From assembly GCF_002871005.1 (NCBI RefSeq), contig NZ_PHSN01000007.1, positions 124,001 to 188,000 on the forward strand: a stretch of DNA of 64,000 bases, given 5' to 3'. The translations under genes and the position numbers were made by a program. Each line of letters starts with the position of its first letter. Position 1 is the first letter of the stretch. Source of the stretch: Acidimangrovimonas sediminis (GTDB taxonomy: Bacteria > Pseudomonadota > Alphaproteobacteria > Rhodobacterales > Rhodobacteraceae). Of the stretch, positions 10,422-20,019 are shown piece after piece. The notes below the pieces were generated by a model. The model was not told where the DNA came from. It did not search any database and saw nothing but the letters and a program-made list of their open reading frames with translations.

Positions 10422-11636
10422 TCATCTCTCGTCTGTCCCGGCGGCCTCTCCGACCGGGCCTCCGACCACGCGGGCGGTGTGGCGCGCGATGGTCAGGTCC
10501 TCGTCGGTGGGAATGACCCAGACCGCAACGGCGCTGCCCGCGCTGCTGAGGCAATGTGCGCCGGCGTCGTTCGCCGCCGGGTTGAAGCGCAGGCCCAGCC
10601 AGTCAGCCGCGCGGCAGACCGCCTCGCGCACGGGGGCCGCGTGTTCGCCTATGCCCCCGGTGAAGACCAGCGCGTCGAGCCCGCCGAGCGCGGCGGCGAG
10701 GGAGCCCAGCTCCCGCGTGATGCGGTAGGTGAAGATCTCCACCGCCTCGCGCGCCTCGGGGGCGTCGCTGGCCAGAAGCGTGCGCATGTCGTTGCTGATC
10801 CCCGACACGCCGAGAAGCCCCGATTCGCGGTAGAGCAGCCGGGAAAGCGCCTCGTATCCCATGCCCTTTTCCTTCATCAGGTAAAGCAGGACCCCGGGGT
10901 CGATCGCGCCCGAGCGGGTGCCCATCGGCAGCCCGTCGAGGGCGGTGAACCCCATGGTCGAGGCCACGCTGCGCCTGTCCTTCATCGCACACATGCTGGC
11001 GCCGTTGCCGAGGTGGGCCACCACCACGCGGCCCCCGGCGACGGGCCCGAGGATATCGGGCAGCCGGCTTGCGATGTATTCGTAGGACAGGCCGTGGAAG
11101 CCATAGCGCCTGATGCCCGCGCCGGTCAGCTCGCGCGGCAGGGCGAAATGCGTGGCGACCGGGGCGTTTCCGGCGTGAAAGGCGGTGTCGAAGCAGGCGA
11201 CCTGCGGCAGATTCGGCGCAGCTTCGGCCAGCGCCCGGATCGGGGCGAGGTTGTGGGGCTGATGCAGCGGGGCCAACGGCGTCAGCGCGTCGAGACGGGT
11301 GAGCGTCTCCGGCGTGACGACGACGGGCCGGGTGAAGGCCGGGCCGCCATGCACCACCCGGTGGCCGGCGGCGACCAGCCGCAAGCCGTCCTCATGCCGC
11401 GCGATCCAGTCGAGGACGAGGCGCAGGATCGCGCCATGGTCCGCCCCGGCCGGCAACCGGTGGTCAAGCGCATGGGCGGCGCCCGTCTCGACGATGCGCA
11501 GATGCGGGGCCGAGCCGAGCCCGTCGACATGGCCGTCGGCCAGCGGGGCGGGATCGGCGGTGCCGCCACGCAGGCGGTAAAGGCCAAACTTCAGGCTGGA
11601 GGAGCCCGCGTTCAGGGTCAGGACGGTGTCGGTCAT
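10422..11636 (-). CDS. ackA: Acetate/propionate kinase
   Basis: A 404-residue ASKHA-fold kinase interconverting acetyl phosphate plus ADP with acetate plus ATP. The N-terminal phosphate loop LTLNAGSSSLKFGLY, the central VAHLGNGASMCA and DTAFHAG blocks, and the C-terminal VFTGGIGEHAAPVRE are all family signatures. The start overlaps the end of the upstream MaoC-Pta gene by 4 bp, so translation is coupled with the phosphotransacetylase that makes its substrate. Confidence 0.95.
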   Translation of the reverse strand: MTDTVLTLNAGSSSLKFGLYRLRGGTADPAPLADGHVDGLGSAPHLRIVETGAAHALDHRLPAGADHGAILRLVLDWIARHEDGLRLVAAGHRVVHGGPAFTRPVVVTPETLTRLDALTPLAPLHQPHNLAPIRALAEAAPNLPQVACFDTAFHAGNAPVATHFALPRELTGAGIRRYGFHGLSYEYIASRLPDILGPVAGGRVVVAHLGNGASMCAMKDRRSVASTMGFTALDGLPMGTRSGAIDPGVLLYLMKEKGMGYEALSRLLYRESGLLGVSGISNDMRTLLASDAPEAREAVEIFTYRITRELGSLAAALGGLDALVFTGGIGEHAAPVREAVCRAADWLGLRFNPAANDAGAHCLSSAGSAVAVWVIPTDEDLTIARHTARVVGGPVGEAAGTDER

Positions 11637-13132
11637 GGCTGCCCGGCCCCCGCGCCGTCCATGCCAGCGCCGTCCACGCCAGTGCCCTTGCCTGTCGTCC
11701 CGACCGTCGCCGCCGCGGCTCCGGCGATCGCCCCGCCCGCGGCCTTGTGGGCGCGGATCAGTGCCGCCACCGCGCAGGAGGCGAGGCGGCTTTGCGCATC
11801 GTCGGCCCGGCTGGTCAGGATGATCGGCACCCGCGCGCCCAGCACCACCCCCGCTGCCGCCGCGCCGGCCAGGTATTCCAGCTGCTTGGCGATCATGTTC
11901 CCGGCGTCCAGGTCCGGCGCGATCAGGATGTCGGCGGCGCCCGCCACCGGCGAGACGATATGCTTGGTGCTGGCGGCGGCGGGCGAGACCGCGTTGTCGA
12001 AGGCCAGCGGCCCGTCGACGATGCCGCCGCAGATCTGGCCGCGCTCGGCCATCTTGCAAAGCGCCGCCGCATCGAGGGTGGAGGGGATGCGCGGATTGAC
12101 CACCTCGACCGCCGAGAGGATGGCGACGCGGGGTTCCGCAATCCCCAGCGCGTGGGCCATGTCGATGGCGTTCTGGACGATGTCGCGCTTGGCCGAGAGG
12201 TCGGGCGCGATGTTGATCGCCCCGTCCGAGATGAACAGCAGGCGGTCGTAGCTGGGCATATCCATCAGGAACACGTGGCTGAGCCTCGCCGCGGTGCGCA
12301 GGTTGTTCTCGGCCGCCATGACGGGGTGAAGGAACTCGTCGGTGTGCAGGCTGCCCTTCATCAGCGCCTGCACCTCGCCCTCGTGCGCAAGCCGCGCGGC
12401 GGTGGCGGCGGCTTCGGCCGAATGCTCGGTCGCGACAAGGCGATAGGGCGCGATGTCGAGGCCCGCCTCTTCGGCCGCGGCGCGGATCCGGGCCGCGGGG
12501 CCGACCAGTACCGGCGCGATCAGCCCGGCCTGCGCCGCGGCGACCGCGCCGCCAAGCGCGTTGGCATCCACCGGGTGCACCACGGCGGTCGGCAGCGGCG
12601 GCAGCGCTTCGGCCTGGCGGATGATCGCGCGGAACTTGGCGCCGGGCTGCCGCAGGGTGACGGTGGGCAGCACGACGCGGGGTCGCGATACCTTCTCGGT
12701 CGGTGCGATCACCAGCGCGACGCCGTCGATCACCACCTTGCCCGACTGGTCGACGCAGCGGCAATCGAAGGTGATGCGGTGATGCTTTTCGTCCTTCTCG
12801 CGGGCGGTAACGGTGACGGTGACCGTGTCGCCCAGCCCGATCGGCCCGAGGAAACGCAGGCTCTGGTCAAGGTAGATCGTGCCCGGTCCGGGCAGCTGGG
12901 TGCCCAGCACGGTGGAGATCAGCGATGCACCCCACATGCCGTGGGCGATCACCTTGTGGAACAGGTCGCTCCTGGCGAATTCGGGGTCGACATGGGCAGG
13001 GTTCATGTCGCCCGAGACCGTGGCGAACAGCTCGATGTCGCGGATCGTCAGGGTGCGGGTCAGGCTTGCGCTCTGGCCCGGTGCGATCTCTTCGAAGGTG
13101 AGGTTGGTGATCAGGTCGGGGGTGGTGTCCAT
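11633..13132 (-). CDS. MaoC-like hydratase fused to phosphate acetyl/butyryltransferase
   Basis: A 499-residue two-domain protein. Residues ~1-140 form a MaoC (R-hydratase-type hot-dog) domain with FATVSGDMNPAHVDPEFA and HGMWGASL. Residues ~165-475 form a phosphotransacetylase domain (LMKGSLHTDEFLHPVM, ISDGAINIAPD, IVDGPLAFDNA). Known relatives are annotated as bifunctional enoyl-CoA hydratase/phosphate acetyltransferase. It probably links acyl-CoA and acyl phosphate pools to the ackA gene downstream, and the hydratase half could supply R-3-hydroxyacyl-CoA to the PHA synthase upstream (inference). The last ~25 residues are a G-T/G-A-rich low-complexity tail. Confidence 0.9.
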   Translation of the reverse strand: MDTTPDLITNLTFEEIAPGQSASLTRTLTIRDIELFATVSGDMNPAHVDPEFARSDLFHKVIAHGMWGASLISTVLGTQLPGPGTIYLDQSLRFLGPIGLGDTVTVTVTAREKDEKHHRITFDCRCVDQSGKVVIDGVALVIAPTEKVSRPRVVLPTVTLRQPGAKFRAIIRQAEALPPLPTAVVHPVDANALGGAVAAAQAGLIAPVLVGPAARIRAAAEEAGLDIAPYRLVATEHSAEAAATAARLAHEGEVQALMKGSLHTDEFLHPVMAAENNLRTAARLSHVFLMDMPSYDRLLFISDGAINIAPDLSAKRDIVQNAIDMAHALGIAEPRVAILSAVEVVNPRIPSTLDAAALCKMAERGQICGGIVDGPLAFDNAVSPAAASTKHIVSPVAGAADILIAPDLDAGNMIAKQLEYLAGAAAAGVVLGARVPIILTSRADDAQSRLASCAVAALIRAHKAAGGAIAGAAAATVGTTGKGTGVDGAGMDGAGAGQP

Positions 13133-13199
13133 GAGGAGGGTCCTGCAACTGGGGCGCCGGACGCGGGCCGCCCGGAGGGAGGAGGGGAGGTGGCCGCGA

Positions 13200-13964
13200 T
13201 CAGCCCATGATGTGATATCCGGCGTCGATGTGGATCGTGTCTCCGGTGACCGAGGCGGCCGCGTCGCTCACCAGGAAGGCGGCCATGGCGCCCACGTCGT
13301 CGATGCTGACGAGGCGATGTTCCGGGGCGCGGGCGGCGGCCTGCTCGATCAGCGCGTCGAAATGGTCGATGCCCGAGGCGGCCCGGGTGCGCAGCGGCCC
13401 GGGCGAGAGCGCGTTGACCCGGATCCCCGAGGCCCCGAGCTCCGCCGCCATGGCCCGGGCGGTCGCCTCGAGGGCGGCCTTCACCGGCCCCATGAGGTTG
13501 TAGTGGCCGACCACCTTCTCGGCGCCGTAATAGCTCATCGACAGGAAACAGCCGCCCCGGGTCATCAGCGGCTCGGCCAGCCGGGCCATGCGCACGAAGG
13601 AATGCACCGAGACGTCCATCGCCTCGGCGAACCCCGCCTGCGAACAGTCGACCACCCGTCCGTGCAGATCGTCCTTCGGGGCGTAGGCAATGGAATGCAG
13701 CACGAAGTCGAGCCGCCCCCACCGGTCGCGGATCGCGTCGTAGACGGCCTCGAGCGCGCCGGGATCGCGCACGTCGCAGGGCAGTATGAGCGGGCTGTCC
13801 AGCGCTTCGGCCAGCGGGCGCACGTAGGGCTCCGCCTTGGCGGAAAGGTAGGTGATCGCCAGCTCCGCCCCGGCCTCGCGGAAGGCGCGGGCGCAGCCGT
13901 AGGCGATGCTGTTCTGGTTCGCGATCCCGAGGACCAGCCCCACCTTGCCTTGCAGGTTCGTCAT
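13200..13964 (-). CDS. fabI: Enoyl-[acyl-carrier-protein] reductase FabI
   Basis: A 254-residue NADH-dependent enoyl-ACP reductase, last step of the fatty acid elongation cycle. The N-terminal GIANQNSIAYG cofactor loop and the catalytic Tyr155-x6-Lys162 (YNLMGPVK) mark it as FabI rather than a general SDR. It sits between phaC and the MaoC-Pta gene. This is probably a second, PHA/acetate-cluster copy (FabI2-like) and not the main fabI, an inference from context. It could instead reduce crotonyl-type substrates drawn from the PHA cycle. Confidence 0.92.
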   Translation of the reverse strand: MTNLQGKVGLVLGIANQNSIAYGCARAFREAGAELAITYLSAKAEPYVRPLAEALDSPLILPCDVRDPGALEAVYDAIRDRWGRLDFVLHSIAYAPKDDLHGRVVDCSQAGFAEAMDVSVHSFVRMARLAEPLMTRGGCFLSMSYYGAEKVVGHYNLMGPVKAALEATARAMAAELGASGIRVNALSPGPLRTRAASGIDHFDALIEQAAARAPEHRLVSIDDVGAMAAFLVSDAAASVTGDTIHIDAGYHIMG

Positions 13965-14012
13965 CGTGACCTCCGGTGTCTCATGCCTGTTTCTCCGTGC
14001 AGAAGCGTGCGG

Positions 14013-15737
14013 CTATTTCTCGTGAACGTAGGTGCCAGGGGCGTCGCAAAGGGGCGCAAGGCCCCTGTCGGCGCGGCCCATCGGCGGCGGCGCGACCTGT
14101 TCGCCCGAGCGTTCGGCCAGCCAGCCCTGCCAGGCGGGCCACCACGAGCCCTCGTGCACGGGCGCCTCTTCCTGCCATTCCTCGGGGCCGACATAGGGGT
14201 CGTGCGCGGCCTTGGTGGCGAGGCGGTAATGCCGGTGCGGGTGGCCCGGTTCGCTGATGATGCCCGCGTTGTGCCCACCCGAGGTGAGCAGGAAGGTCAC
14301 GTCGGTATCCGTCAGCAGGTTGACCTTGTAGACCGATCGCCAGGGCGCCACGTGGTCGCGTTCCGCCCCCACGACGAACAGCGGCACCCGGATGTCGGTC
14401 AGCGCGACCGGGGTGTCGCCGACACGGTACCGGCCCTCGGCGAGGTCATTGCCCAGGAACAGGCGGCGCAGGTATTCCGAATGCATCCGGAAGGGCATGC
14501 GCGTGGCGTCGGCGTTCCAGGCCATGAGGTCCGACATCGGGCTGCGCCGGCCCATCAGGTAGCCCTGCACGATCTGCGACCAGACCAGGTCGTTGGTGCG
14601 CAGCATCTGGAACGCACCGGCCATCTGCTTGGTGTCGAGATATCCCTTGGCCCACATCATGTCCTCGAGAAAGGACACTTGGCTGTCGTCGATGAAAAGC
14701 GTGAGCTCCCCCGCCTCGGTGAAGTCGGTCTGCGCGGCGAACAGCGTCATGCTGCCGATCCAGTCCTTGCCGTCGCGGCCAAGCGCCGCTGCCGCGATCG
14801 ACAGGAGCGTGCCGCCGATGCAATAGCCCACCGCGTGCACCTTCTGCGGGCCGGCGATGCCGCGCACCGCCTCAAGCGCGGCCAGAACGCCGGAGGTGAC
14901 GTAATCGTCCATCCCCAGTTCGCGGTCCTCCTCGGTCGGGTTCCGCCAGGAGATCATGAAGACGGTGTGGCCGTTCTCGACCAGGTAGCGCACCATGGAG
15001 TTCTGCGGCGACAGGTCGAGGATGTAGTATTTCATGATCCAGGCCGGGACGATCAGCACCGGCTCGGCCTGCACGGTCGCGGTGGTGGGCGCGTACTGGA
15101 TCACCTCGATCAGGCGGTTGCGGAAGATCACCTTGCCCGGGGTGATCGCGACCTCCTGCCCGACACGGAACTCCTCGGCGCCGACCGGGGGTTCGCCCAA
15201 CAGGGTATGGTGGCTGTCCTCGATCAGGTTCTGCAGGCCCCGCACCAGGCTCATCCCGCCGGAGCGGCGGAATTCGGCAAGGATCTCGGGGTTGGTCAGG
15301 GGAAAGTTCGAGGGCGACAGCGTATCGAGGGCCTGGCGGGCACCGAAGCCAACCATCTGCTCGTGATGCTCGGCGACCCCTTCGACGCCGCTCGTGGCCT
15401 CGCGCCAGAGCTGTTCGATCATCAGGAAGTACTGCGAGATCGCGGCAAAGGGCATCGTCTGCCAGTCCGGCGCGGCGAAGCGGTGATCCTGCGGCAACGG
15501 CGCGACCACCGGGTCGGCGGGCTGTCCGGTCATCGCGCGTGCAAGGTAGCCGGCGAAATCGGCCCAGCGGCGGGCGGCGTTGCCTGCCACCTCGGCCTGC
15601 CGGCCCGGCGAGTTGGCGAAATGCACGAACCAGTCCATGTAGGCGGCCATCGCCGAGGCGGGCGACATGCCCGAGGAAAGCCGGGCCTCGGCCGCGTGCA
15701 ACTGCCTGTCGAGGGGGGCGACCGTGTTCCCGCTCAT
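14013..15737 (-). CDS. phaC: Class I poly(3-hydroxyalkanoate) synthase
   Basis: A 574-residue polymerase that joins R-3-hydroxyacyl-CoA units into storage polyester on granules. The lipase-like box is GYCIGG with nucleophile Cys306; the catalytic Asp is in VVGAERDHVAPW and His in TSGGHNAG. The length and the N-terminal domain fit class I (short-chain, homomeric). The start at 15737 gives MSGNTVAPL; the frame upstream overlaps the phasin-like gene and is a shadow. It lies 5 bp after the phasin-like gene and is followed by fabI, MaoC-Pta and ackA on the same strand. Confidence 0.95.
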   Translation of the reverse strand: MSGNTVAPLDRQLHAAEARLSSGMSPASAMAAYMDWFVHFANSPGRQAEVAGNAARRWADFAGYLARAMTGQPADPVVAPLPQDHRFAAPDWQTMPFAAISQYFLMIEQLWREATSGVEGVAEHHEQMVGFGARQALDTLSPSNFPLTNPEILAEFRRSGGMSLVRGLQNLIEDSHHTLLGEPPVGAEEFRVGQEVAITPGKVIFRNRLIEVIQYAPTTATVQAEPVLIVPAWIMKYYILDLSPQNSMVRYLVENGHTVFMISWRNPTEEDRELGMDDYVTSGVLAALEAVRGIAGPQKVHAVGYCIGGTLLSIAAAALGRDGKDWIGSMTLFAAQTDFTEAGELTLFIDDSQVSFLEDMMWAKGYLDTKQMAGAFQMLRTNDLVWSQIVQGYLMGRRSPMSDLMAWNADATRMPFRMHSEYLRRLFLGNDLAEGRYRVGDTPVALTDIRVPLFVVGAERDHVAPWRSVYKVNLLTDTDVTFLLTSGGHNAGIISEPGHPHRHYRLATKAAHDPYVGPEEWQEEAPVHEGSWWPAWQGWLAERSGEQVAPPPMGRADRGLAPLCDAPGTYVHEK

Positions 15738-15742
15738 GGTGC

Positions 15743-16207
15743 TCAACCGGCCTTCCGGACGCGGGAAACGGGTTCTTCGGTCTTCTCGTCGCCGGGTGTC
15801 GCCGCGTTGTCTAGCTCGCGCGCAAGTTCGTGCGCGAGCTCGGCGTAGCGGTCGCCGAGCCGCTTCGACAGATCCGCCCAGATCCTGGCGCGCCGGGACG
15901 AGGCCTCGACCGCGGCGACCATCGCCTCGAGCTGAAGTTCGGTCAGGTCCTGCGGACGGCGCGTGAACAGCAGCCCGGGCATCTTCTCGGTGAAGGCCAT
16001 GGCGCCTTCGGCGAACAGGGCGCGCTGCTGCTCTAGCGCATCGCCGCAGATCTGCTGAAGGTCCGAGACATAGCCCGCGAAAAGCTGCGCAGGCAGGTCC
16101 ATCGGGCGGGGAATGGCAGTCCCGGCAGCGGGCTGCCACATCTGGAAGGCGGCAGTCATCTGCTGAAGGGCCGAGGTGACGGGATCGGTGGTATTGGTCG
16201 TGGCCAT
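15743..16207 (-). CDS. Phasin-like protein
   Basis: A 154-residue, mostly helical protein with the amphipathic character of granule-coating phasins (segments QLFAGYVSDLQQICGDALEQ and MVAAVEASSRRARIWADLSK). There is no strong motif, so the name rests on composition, size and the 5-bp spacing to phaC. It could alternatively be a PhaE-like activator. The start at 16207 is followed upstream by GGAGGACAC on the minus strand, a good ribosome site. Confidence 0.6.
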   Translation of the reverse strand: MATTNTTDPVTSALQQMTAAFQMWQPAAGTAIPRPMDLPAQLFAGYVSDLQQICGDALEQQRALFAEGAMAFTEKMPGLLFTRRPQDLTELQLEAMVAAVEASSRRARIWADLSKRLGDRYAELAHELARELDNAATPGDEKTEEPVSRVRKAG

Positions 16208-16630
16208 GTCGTGTCCTCCGGGGGGGGGCGAGCGAATTGGGGACTTGCAGCGCGGATACCCGGCTGCGGTGCAACGGGCCGCAGGGGCCGGAACACCTGT
16301 GGGCCATTTTCGGCATGCTGCGGTGCGGCGCCTTGATCTCGCGCAGGTTGCGGGGCCTGCAGGCCCCGATATTCGCTAGATTCCTTCAAAACGGCGTGAG
16401 CAGGCGTAACGCCGCCGTTATTTCCGGGCCCGAGTCGCCGCGCGCCTTTTGCCGCCCCCGCCCGACCCACGCGGATCGGCAGAGACGGGCCGGGCAGGGC
16501 GCTCCTGCGCCGTGCCGTATGGTCAGGCCGCGACGATCTTGCTATGCGACGGGGGATGGACCGGCGGCATCGGGCACCGCTGCCCGCGCCAGCGGTGCAG
16601 CCATTCAGTGATTTGGGGGACCAGCCTCGC
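16208..16630. other. Divergent intergenic region between phasin-like gene and psd
   Basis: No gene seen. It must hold promoters for both directions. A perfect 18-bp palindrome CGGGGCCTGCAGGCCCCG lies at 16351-16368, and TGC/GCA-rich DNA at 16246-16285 (with CTGCGGTGCA and GCCGCAG) resembles the TGC-rich operators bound by PhaR repressors. Both are suggestions only. Confidence 0.4.
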
Positions 16631-17323
16631 ATGACCATGCTCGAAACCTTCATCAAGCCGATGCACCGAGAGGGGATCAAGTTCGTCGCGATCTTTGCCG
16701 TCGTGACGCTGGCGCTGTTCCTTCTCTGGGAGCCCCTGGGCTGGCTCGGGGTCGGGCTGACGGTCTGGTGCTATTACTTCTTCCGCGATCCCAAGCGTGC
16801 GACGCCGCAGCGCGAGGGGCTGGTGGTCAGCCCCGCCGACGGCGTGGTGTCGCTGATCGAACCGGCGGTTCCGCCGGCCGAGCTGGGCATGGGCCCCGAG
16901 CCGCTGACCCGGGTCAGCGTGTTCATGAGCGTCTTCAACTGCCACGTGAACCGCTGCCCGGTCGCCGGGCGCGTGACCGAGGTGGCCTATCACCCCGGCA
17001 CCTTCGTCAACGCCTCGCTCGACAAGGCGAGCGAGAACAACGAACGCAACGGCCTGCGCATCGAGCTTTCCGACGGCCGGAGCCTCGCCGTGGTGCAGAT
17101 CGCGGGCCTCGTGGCGCGGCGGATCATGTGCTGGACCGCGCCGGGCCAGAGCCTTCGGACCGGGGAGCGGTTCGGCCTGATCCGCTTCGGCTCGCGGCTT
17201 GATGTCTACTTGCCCGAGGGGGTCCAGCCGCTTGTGGCGCTTGGCCAGACCATGATCGCGGGGGAAACCGTGCTGGCCGACCTCAAGGCAGATGAACCCC
17301 GCCGCCAGGCAATGGTGGAATGA
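16631..17323 (+). CDS. psd: Phosphatidylserine decarboxylase
   Basis: A 230-residue member of the short Psd class typical of alphaproteobacteria. It is a pyruvoyl enzyme that converts phosphatidylserine to phosphatidylethanolamine at the inner membrane. Features: a membrane anchor at residues ~15-45, [27 protein letters not shown], and near the C-terminus [11 protein letters not shown], where the Gly-Ser bond is the expected self-cleavage site. Two ATGs are possible, 16631 and 16637. The end overlaps pssA, giving the order decarboxylase, synthase, methyltransferase. Confidence 0.94.
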   Translation: MTMLETFIKPMHREGIKFVAIFAVVTLALFLLWEPLGWLGVGLTVWCYYFFRDPKRATPQREGLVVSPADGVVSLIEPAVPPAELGMGPEPLTRVSVFMSVFNCHVNRCPVAGRVTEVAYHPGTFVNASLDKASENNERNGLRIELSDGRSLAVVQIAGLVARRIMCWTAPGQSLRTGERFGLIRFGSRLDVYLPEGVQPLVALGQTMIAGETVLADLKADEPRRQAMVE

Positions 17324-18078
17324 CAATGACCGAGCCCAGATCCACCGAGCGCCCGCGGCGCAGGGCAGAGCTGCCGCTGATCACCCTGCTGCCCAACCTC
17401 GTGACCGTGGCGGCGATTTGCGCCGGCCTCTCGGCGATCCGCTTCGCGATCGAGGGCAACACGCTGGGCGCGGTGCAGCTGATCCTGGTCGCGGGGCTGT
17501 TCGACGGGCTCGACGGCCGCCTCGCGCGGATGCTGAAGAGCGAGACCCCGCTCGGGGCCGAACTCGACAGCCTCGCCGATTTCCTGAACTTCGGCGTGGC
17601 GCCGGGGATCCTGCTTTACACCTGGGCGTTCGGCGACCTGCGCAACGAGGGCTGGATCGCCGTGGTGATCTATGTCGTGTGCTGCGTGATGCGGCTGGCC
17701 CGGTTCAATGTCGGCAACAAGGCGGAGACCGCAGGCGCATCGAAACGCTTCTTCACCGGCGTGCCGGCGCCGGCGGGGGCTTTTCTGGCGATGCTGCCGG
17801 TCTTTGTCTCGTTCACCTGGTCGCGGGTGCCGCTGGTGCCCGAACCGGTGATCGCGCTCTACATGGTCGCCGTGGGGCTGCTGATGATCAGCCGGATCCC
17901 GACCTGGTCGCTGAAGTCGCTGACGATCTATCGTGAGAACGCGCGCGTCTTCCTGGTCGGCTTCGTGGCCGTGCTGGCCGCGCTCCTCAGCTTTCCCTGG
18001 ATCTCGCTGTCGATCCTGTGCCTGGCGTATTTCGCCGGAATGGCCTGGTCGTGGCGGGTTGCCAAGTCAATTCGTTAA
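17320..18078 (+). CDS. pssA: CDP-diacylglycerol-serine O-phosphatidyltransferase
   Basis: A 252-residue multi-span membrane enzyme making phosphatidylserine from CDP-diacylglycerol and serine. The CDP-alcohol phosphatidyltransferase motif is complete: DGLDGRLAR, then eight residues, then G-x3-D-x3-D (GAELDSLAD). The ATG at 17320 overlaps the psd stop; a second ATG at 17326 is possible. It supplies the substrate of Psd, so translational coupling makes sense. Confidence 0.95.
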   Translation: MTMTEPRSTERPRRRAELPLITLLPNLVTVAAICAGLSAIRFAIEGNTLGAVQLILVAGLFDGLDGRLARMLKSETPLGAELDSLADFLNFGVAPGILLYTWAFGDLRNEGWIAVVIYVVCCVMRLARFNVGNKAETAGASKRFFTGVPAPAGAFLAMLPVFVSFTWSRVPLVPEPVIALYMVAVGLLMISRIPTWSLKSLTIYRENARVFLVGFVAVLAALLSFPWISLSILCLAYFAGMAWSWRVAKSIR

Positions 18079-18094
18079 CGGCAAGGTCCGCACC

Positions 18095-18712
18095 ATGGAA
18101 ATCCAGGCTATCGAGAAATCCTATGCCCTCTGGGCCCCGGTCTACGACAAGACGTTCGGCGCAGTGACCCAGGCCGGACGCCGCCGCGCGGTGTCCTACG
18201 TCAACACCCGGGGCGGCAGCGTGCTAGAGGTCGGCGTCGGCACCGGCCTTGCTTTGCCGCTCTATGGCAAAGGGGTCGAGGTGACGGGCGTCGACTATTC
18301 CGAGGAGATGCTGGAAAAGGCCCGTGACAAGGTCAAGGGACGCGGGCTTTCGCAGGTCAGATCGCTGCAGCAGATGGACGCGCGCGAGCTGTGCTTTGCC
18401 GACGATTCCTTCGACAACGTCGTCGCGATGCACATCATGTCGGTCGTGCCCGAGCCCCGCAAGGTGCTGGCCGAGATGACGCGGGTATGCAAGCCGGGCG
18501 GGATCGTGCTGATCACCAACCACTTCGCCCGCGAATCCGGCGCGCTGGCCACGCTGGAACGGGTCTTTGCGCCGATGGCGAACCTCATCGGCTGGCATTC
18601 CGACTTTCCGATCTCGACCGTCATGGGCGAGACGGGGCTGGCGCTGACAGAACGCCGCGCCCTGCCGCCGCTGGGCATGATGACCTTCCTCGCCTTCCGC
18701 AAGGACGCCTGA
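18095..18712 (+). CDS. pmtA: Phosphatidylethanolamine N-methyltransferase, PmtA type
   Basis: A 205-residue soluble SAM-dependent methyltransferase. The SAM-binding motif I is VLEVGVGTGLALPLY, followed by the acidic loop VDYSEEML; the N-terminus YALWAPVYDKTFG is characteristic of the Rhodobacter-type PmtA that methylates phosphatidylethanolamine to phosphatidylcholine. Its position 16 bp after pssA supports the lipid role. A ubiE-like quinone methyltransferase is the main alternative from sequence alone. The 286 bp downstream show no gene. Confidence 0.88.
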   Translation: MEIQAIEKSYALWAPVYDKTFGAVTQAGRRRAVSYVNTRGGSVLEVGVGTGLALPLYGKGVEVTGVDYSEEMLEKARDKVKGRGLSQVRSLQQMDARELCFADDSFDNVVAMHIMSVVPEPRKVLAEMTRVCKPGGIVLITNHFARESGALATLERVFAPMANLIGWHSDFPISTVMGETGLALTERRALPPLGMMTFLAFRKDA

Positions 18713-18998
18713 GGCCGGCTCTTCCGGTCCTTGCCGATCCCTTGCCCCTTCGCCGCCGGGCGGGGACCTTCGGCCGCTGACGCTGCGCCCGGGTTCGGGG
18801 CGGTGGCCGGCGCTTGGCCAACCTCTGCCCGGAAATTGGCGACGCCGCGGCGCCCGTTGCCGGATATCTGGGCGAAGCCTGCTCCGGCGGTGGCAAAATA
18901 CAATATTCAGTGCGGCCCCGGACAATCGAGGCCCCGAGGCACGCTCCTAAGATCGGTTTCGGCCCCACCAAGGTCAGACCTGTCCAACGGAGCGGAAC

Positions 18999-19931
18999 AT
19001 GAAACATTCTCAGAAACGAGCCCTGCCTTTACTGCGCCGCAACCTGCACCGCAGCCTGCGCATTGCCGCAATGGCGCTGTGCCTGACCCTTGTCGCCGCC
19101 AGTTTCACCCTGCTGCAAACCACCGCGGCGCGGGCGGCCGACACCCCCGCCGCCTGCCAGGCGCTGCAGCAGAAGTACCCGGCCCTGAAGGGCAAGACGC
19201 TGGTCAACGCCGTCAACCCGCACACGCCGGGTTACGAGGCGCTCGACCCTGAAGATCCGTCGAAATACGTCGGCTTCGACATCGACCTGGGCGAGGCGAT
19301 CGCGCATTGCCTGGGCTTCAAGCTGAGCTACAAGTCGGTGACCTTTGCGGCACTTCTCACCACGCTCGAGGCGGGGCAGGCGGATATCGTCATCTCGGAC
19401 ATCTACGCCACCAAGGGGCGTGCCAAGGCGGCGGACTTCATCACCTACCTCAAGGTCTATGACGGCGTCCTCGTGGCCAAGGGCAACCCCAAGAAGATCA
19501 CCGGCATCGACATGTCGCTGTGCGGAACCACCGCGGCCGAGAACACCGGCTATGTCGAGGTGCCGCTGATCCAGGCGCTGGCGGAGAAATGCAAGGCCGC
19601 GGGCAAGCCCGCCCCGCAGATCCAGCTTTACGACAACAACGCGAACTGCATCCAGGCGATCCTTTCGGGTCGGGCCGACACCTACATCAACGACGCCAAC
19701 ACCGTCGACGGCGCGGTGAAGGCCTATCCCGCCAAGCTGTCCAAGGCGACGGCGGTGACACTGCCCTATTCGGTCGGGATCGCGGTGCCGCGCAACAAGC
19801 ACGACTTCCGCGCGGCGGTGATGGCGGCGCTGGAAGCGATCCAGAAATCCGGGATGCAGGAAAAGCTCATGGCGAAGTGGAACCTGCCCAAGGACCAGAT
19901 GGAAACGCCGAAGCTGGTTCTCGCCGACTGA
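18999..19931 (+). CDS. ABC transporter substrate-binding protein, family 3 (amino-acid type)
   Basis: A 310-residue periplasmic binding protein. The N-terminal ~47 residues are a long signal peptide (basic start, hydrophobic ALCLTLVAASFTLL, cleavage near ARAADT). The mature protein has the family 3 pattern YVGFDIDLGEAIAHCLGFKL and DIVISDIYATKGRAKAADF. Ligand is unknown; family members bind polar amino acids and related small amides. It lies 88 bp before the fused permease-ATPase and heads a run of amide-hydrolysing genes, suggesting an amide or amino-acid derivative as ligand. Confidence 0.9.
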   Translation: MKHSQKRALPLLRRNLHRSLRIAAMALCLTLVAASFTLLQTTAARAADTPAACQALQQKYPALKGKTLVNAVNPHTPGYEALDPEDPSKYVGFDIDLGEAIAHCLGFKLSYKSVTFAALLTTLEAGQADIVISDIYATKGRAKAADFITYLKVYDGVLVAKGNPKKITGIDMSLCGTTAAENTGYVEVPLIQALAEKCKAAGKPAPQIQLYDNNANCIQAILSGRADTYINDANTVDGAVKAYPAKLSKATAVTLPYSVGIAVPRNKHDFRAAVMAALEAIQKSGMQEKLMAKWNLPKDQMETPKLVLAD

Positions 19932-20019
19932 TCCGGCCCCAGGCCATCGAACGGGGTGCCGGGCCGCGCGCGGCCCGGCATCCCGCCCCCTTCTCCGCAC
20001 AAGATCCCGGACGGACGCC

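Noticed and set aside
12879-15848. 989-codon plus-strand open frame opposite fabI and phaC
   Set aside because: Antisense shadow of G+C-rich codons; composition is Arg/Gly/His-rich with no motif, while the minus-strand genes are clear.
18818-18834. Sigma-54-like GG-N10-GC site (TGGCCGGCGCTTGGC) upstream of the ABC binding protein
   Set aside because: Matches only the GG/GC skeleton, expected often by chance in G+C-rich DNA; -12 block is TTGGC instead of TTGCA/T.
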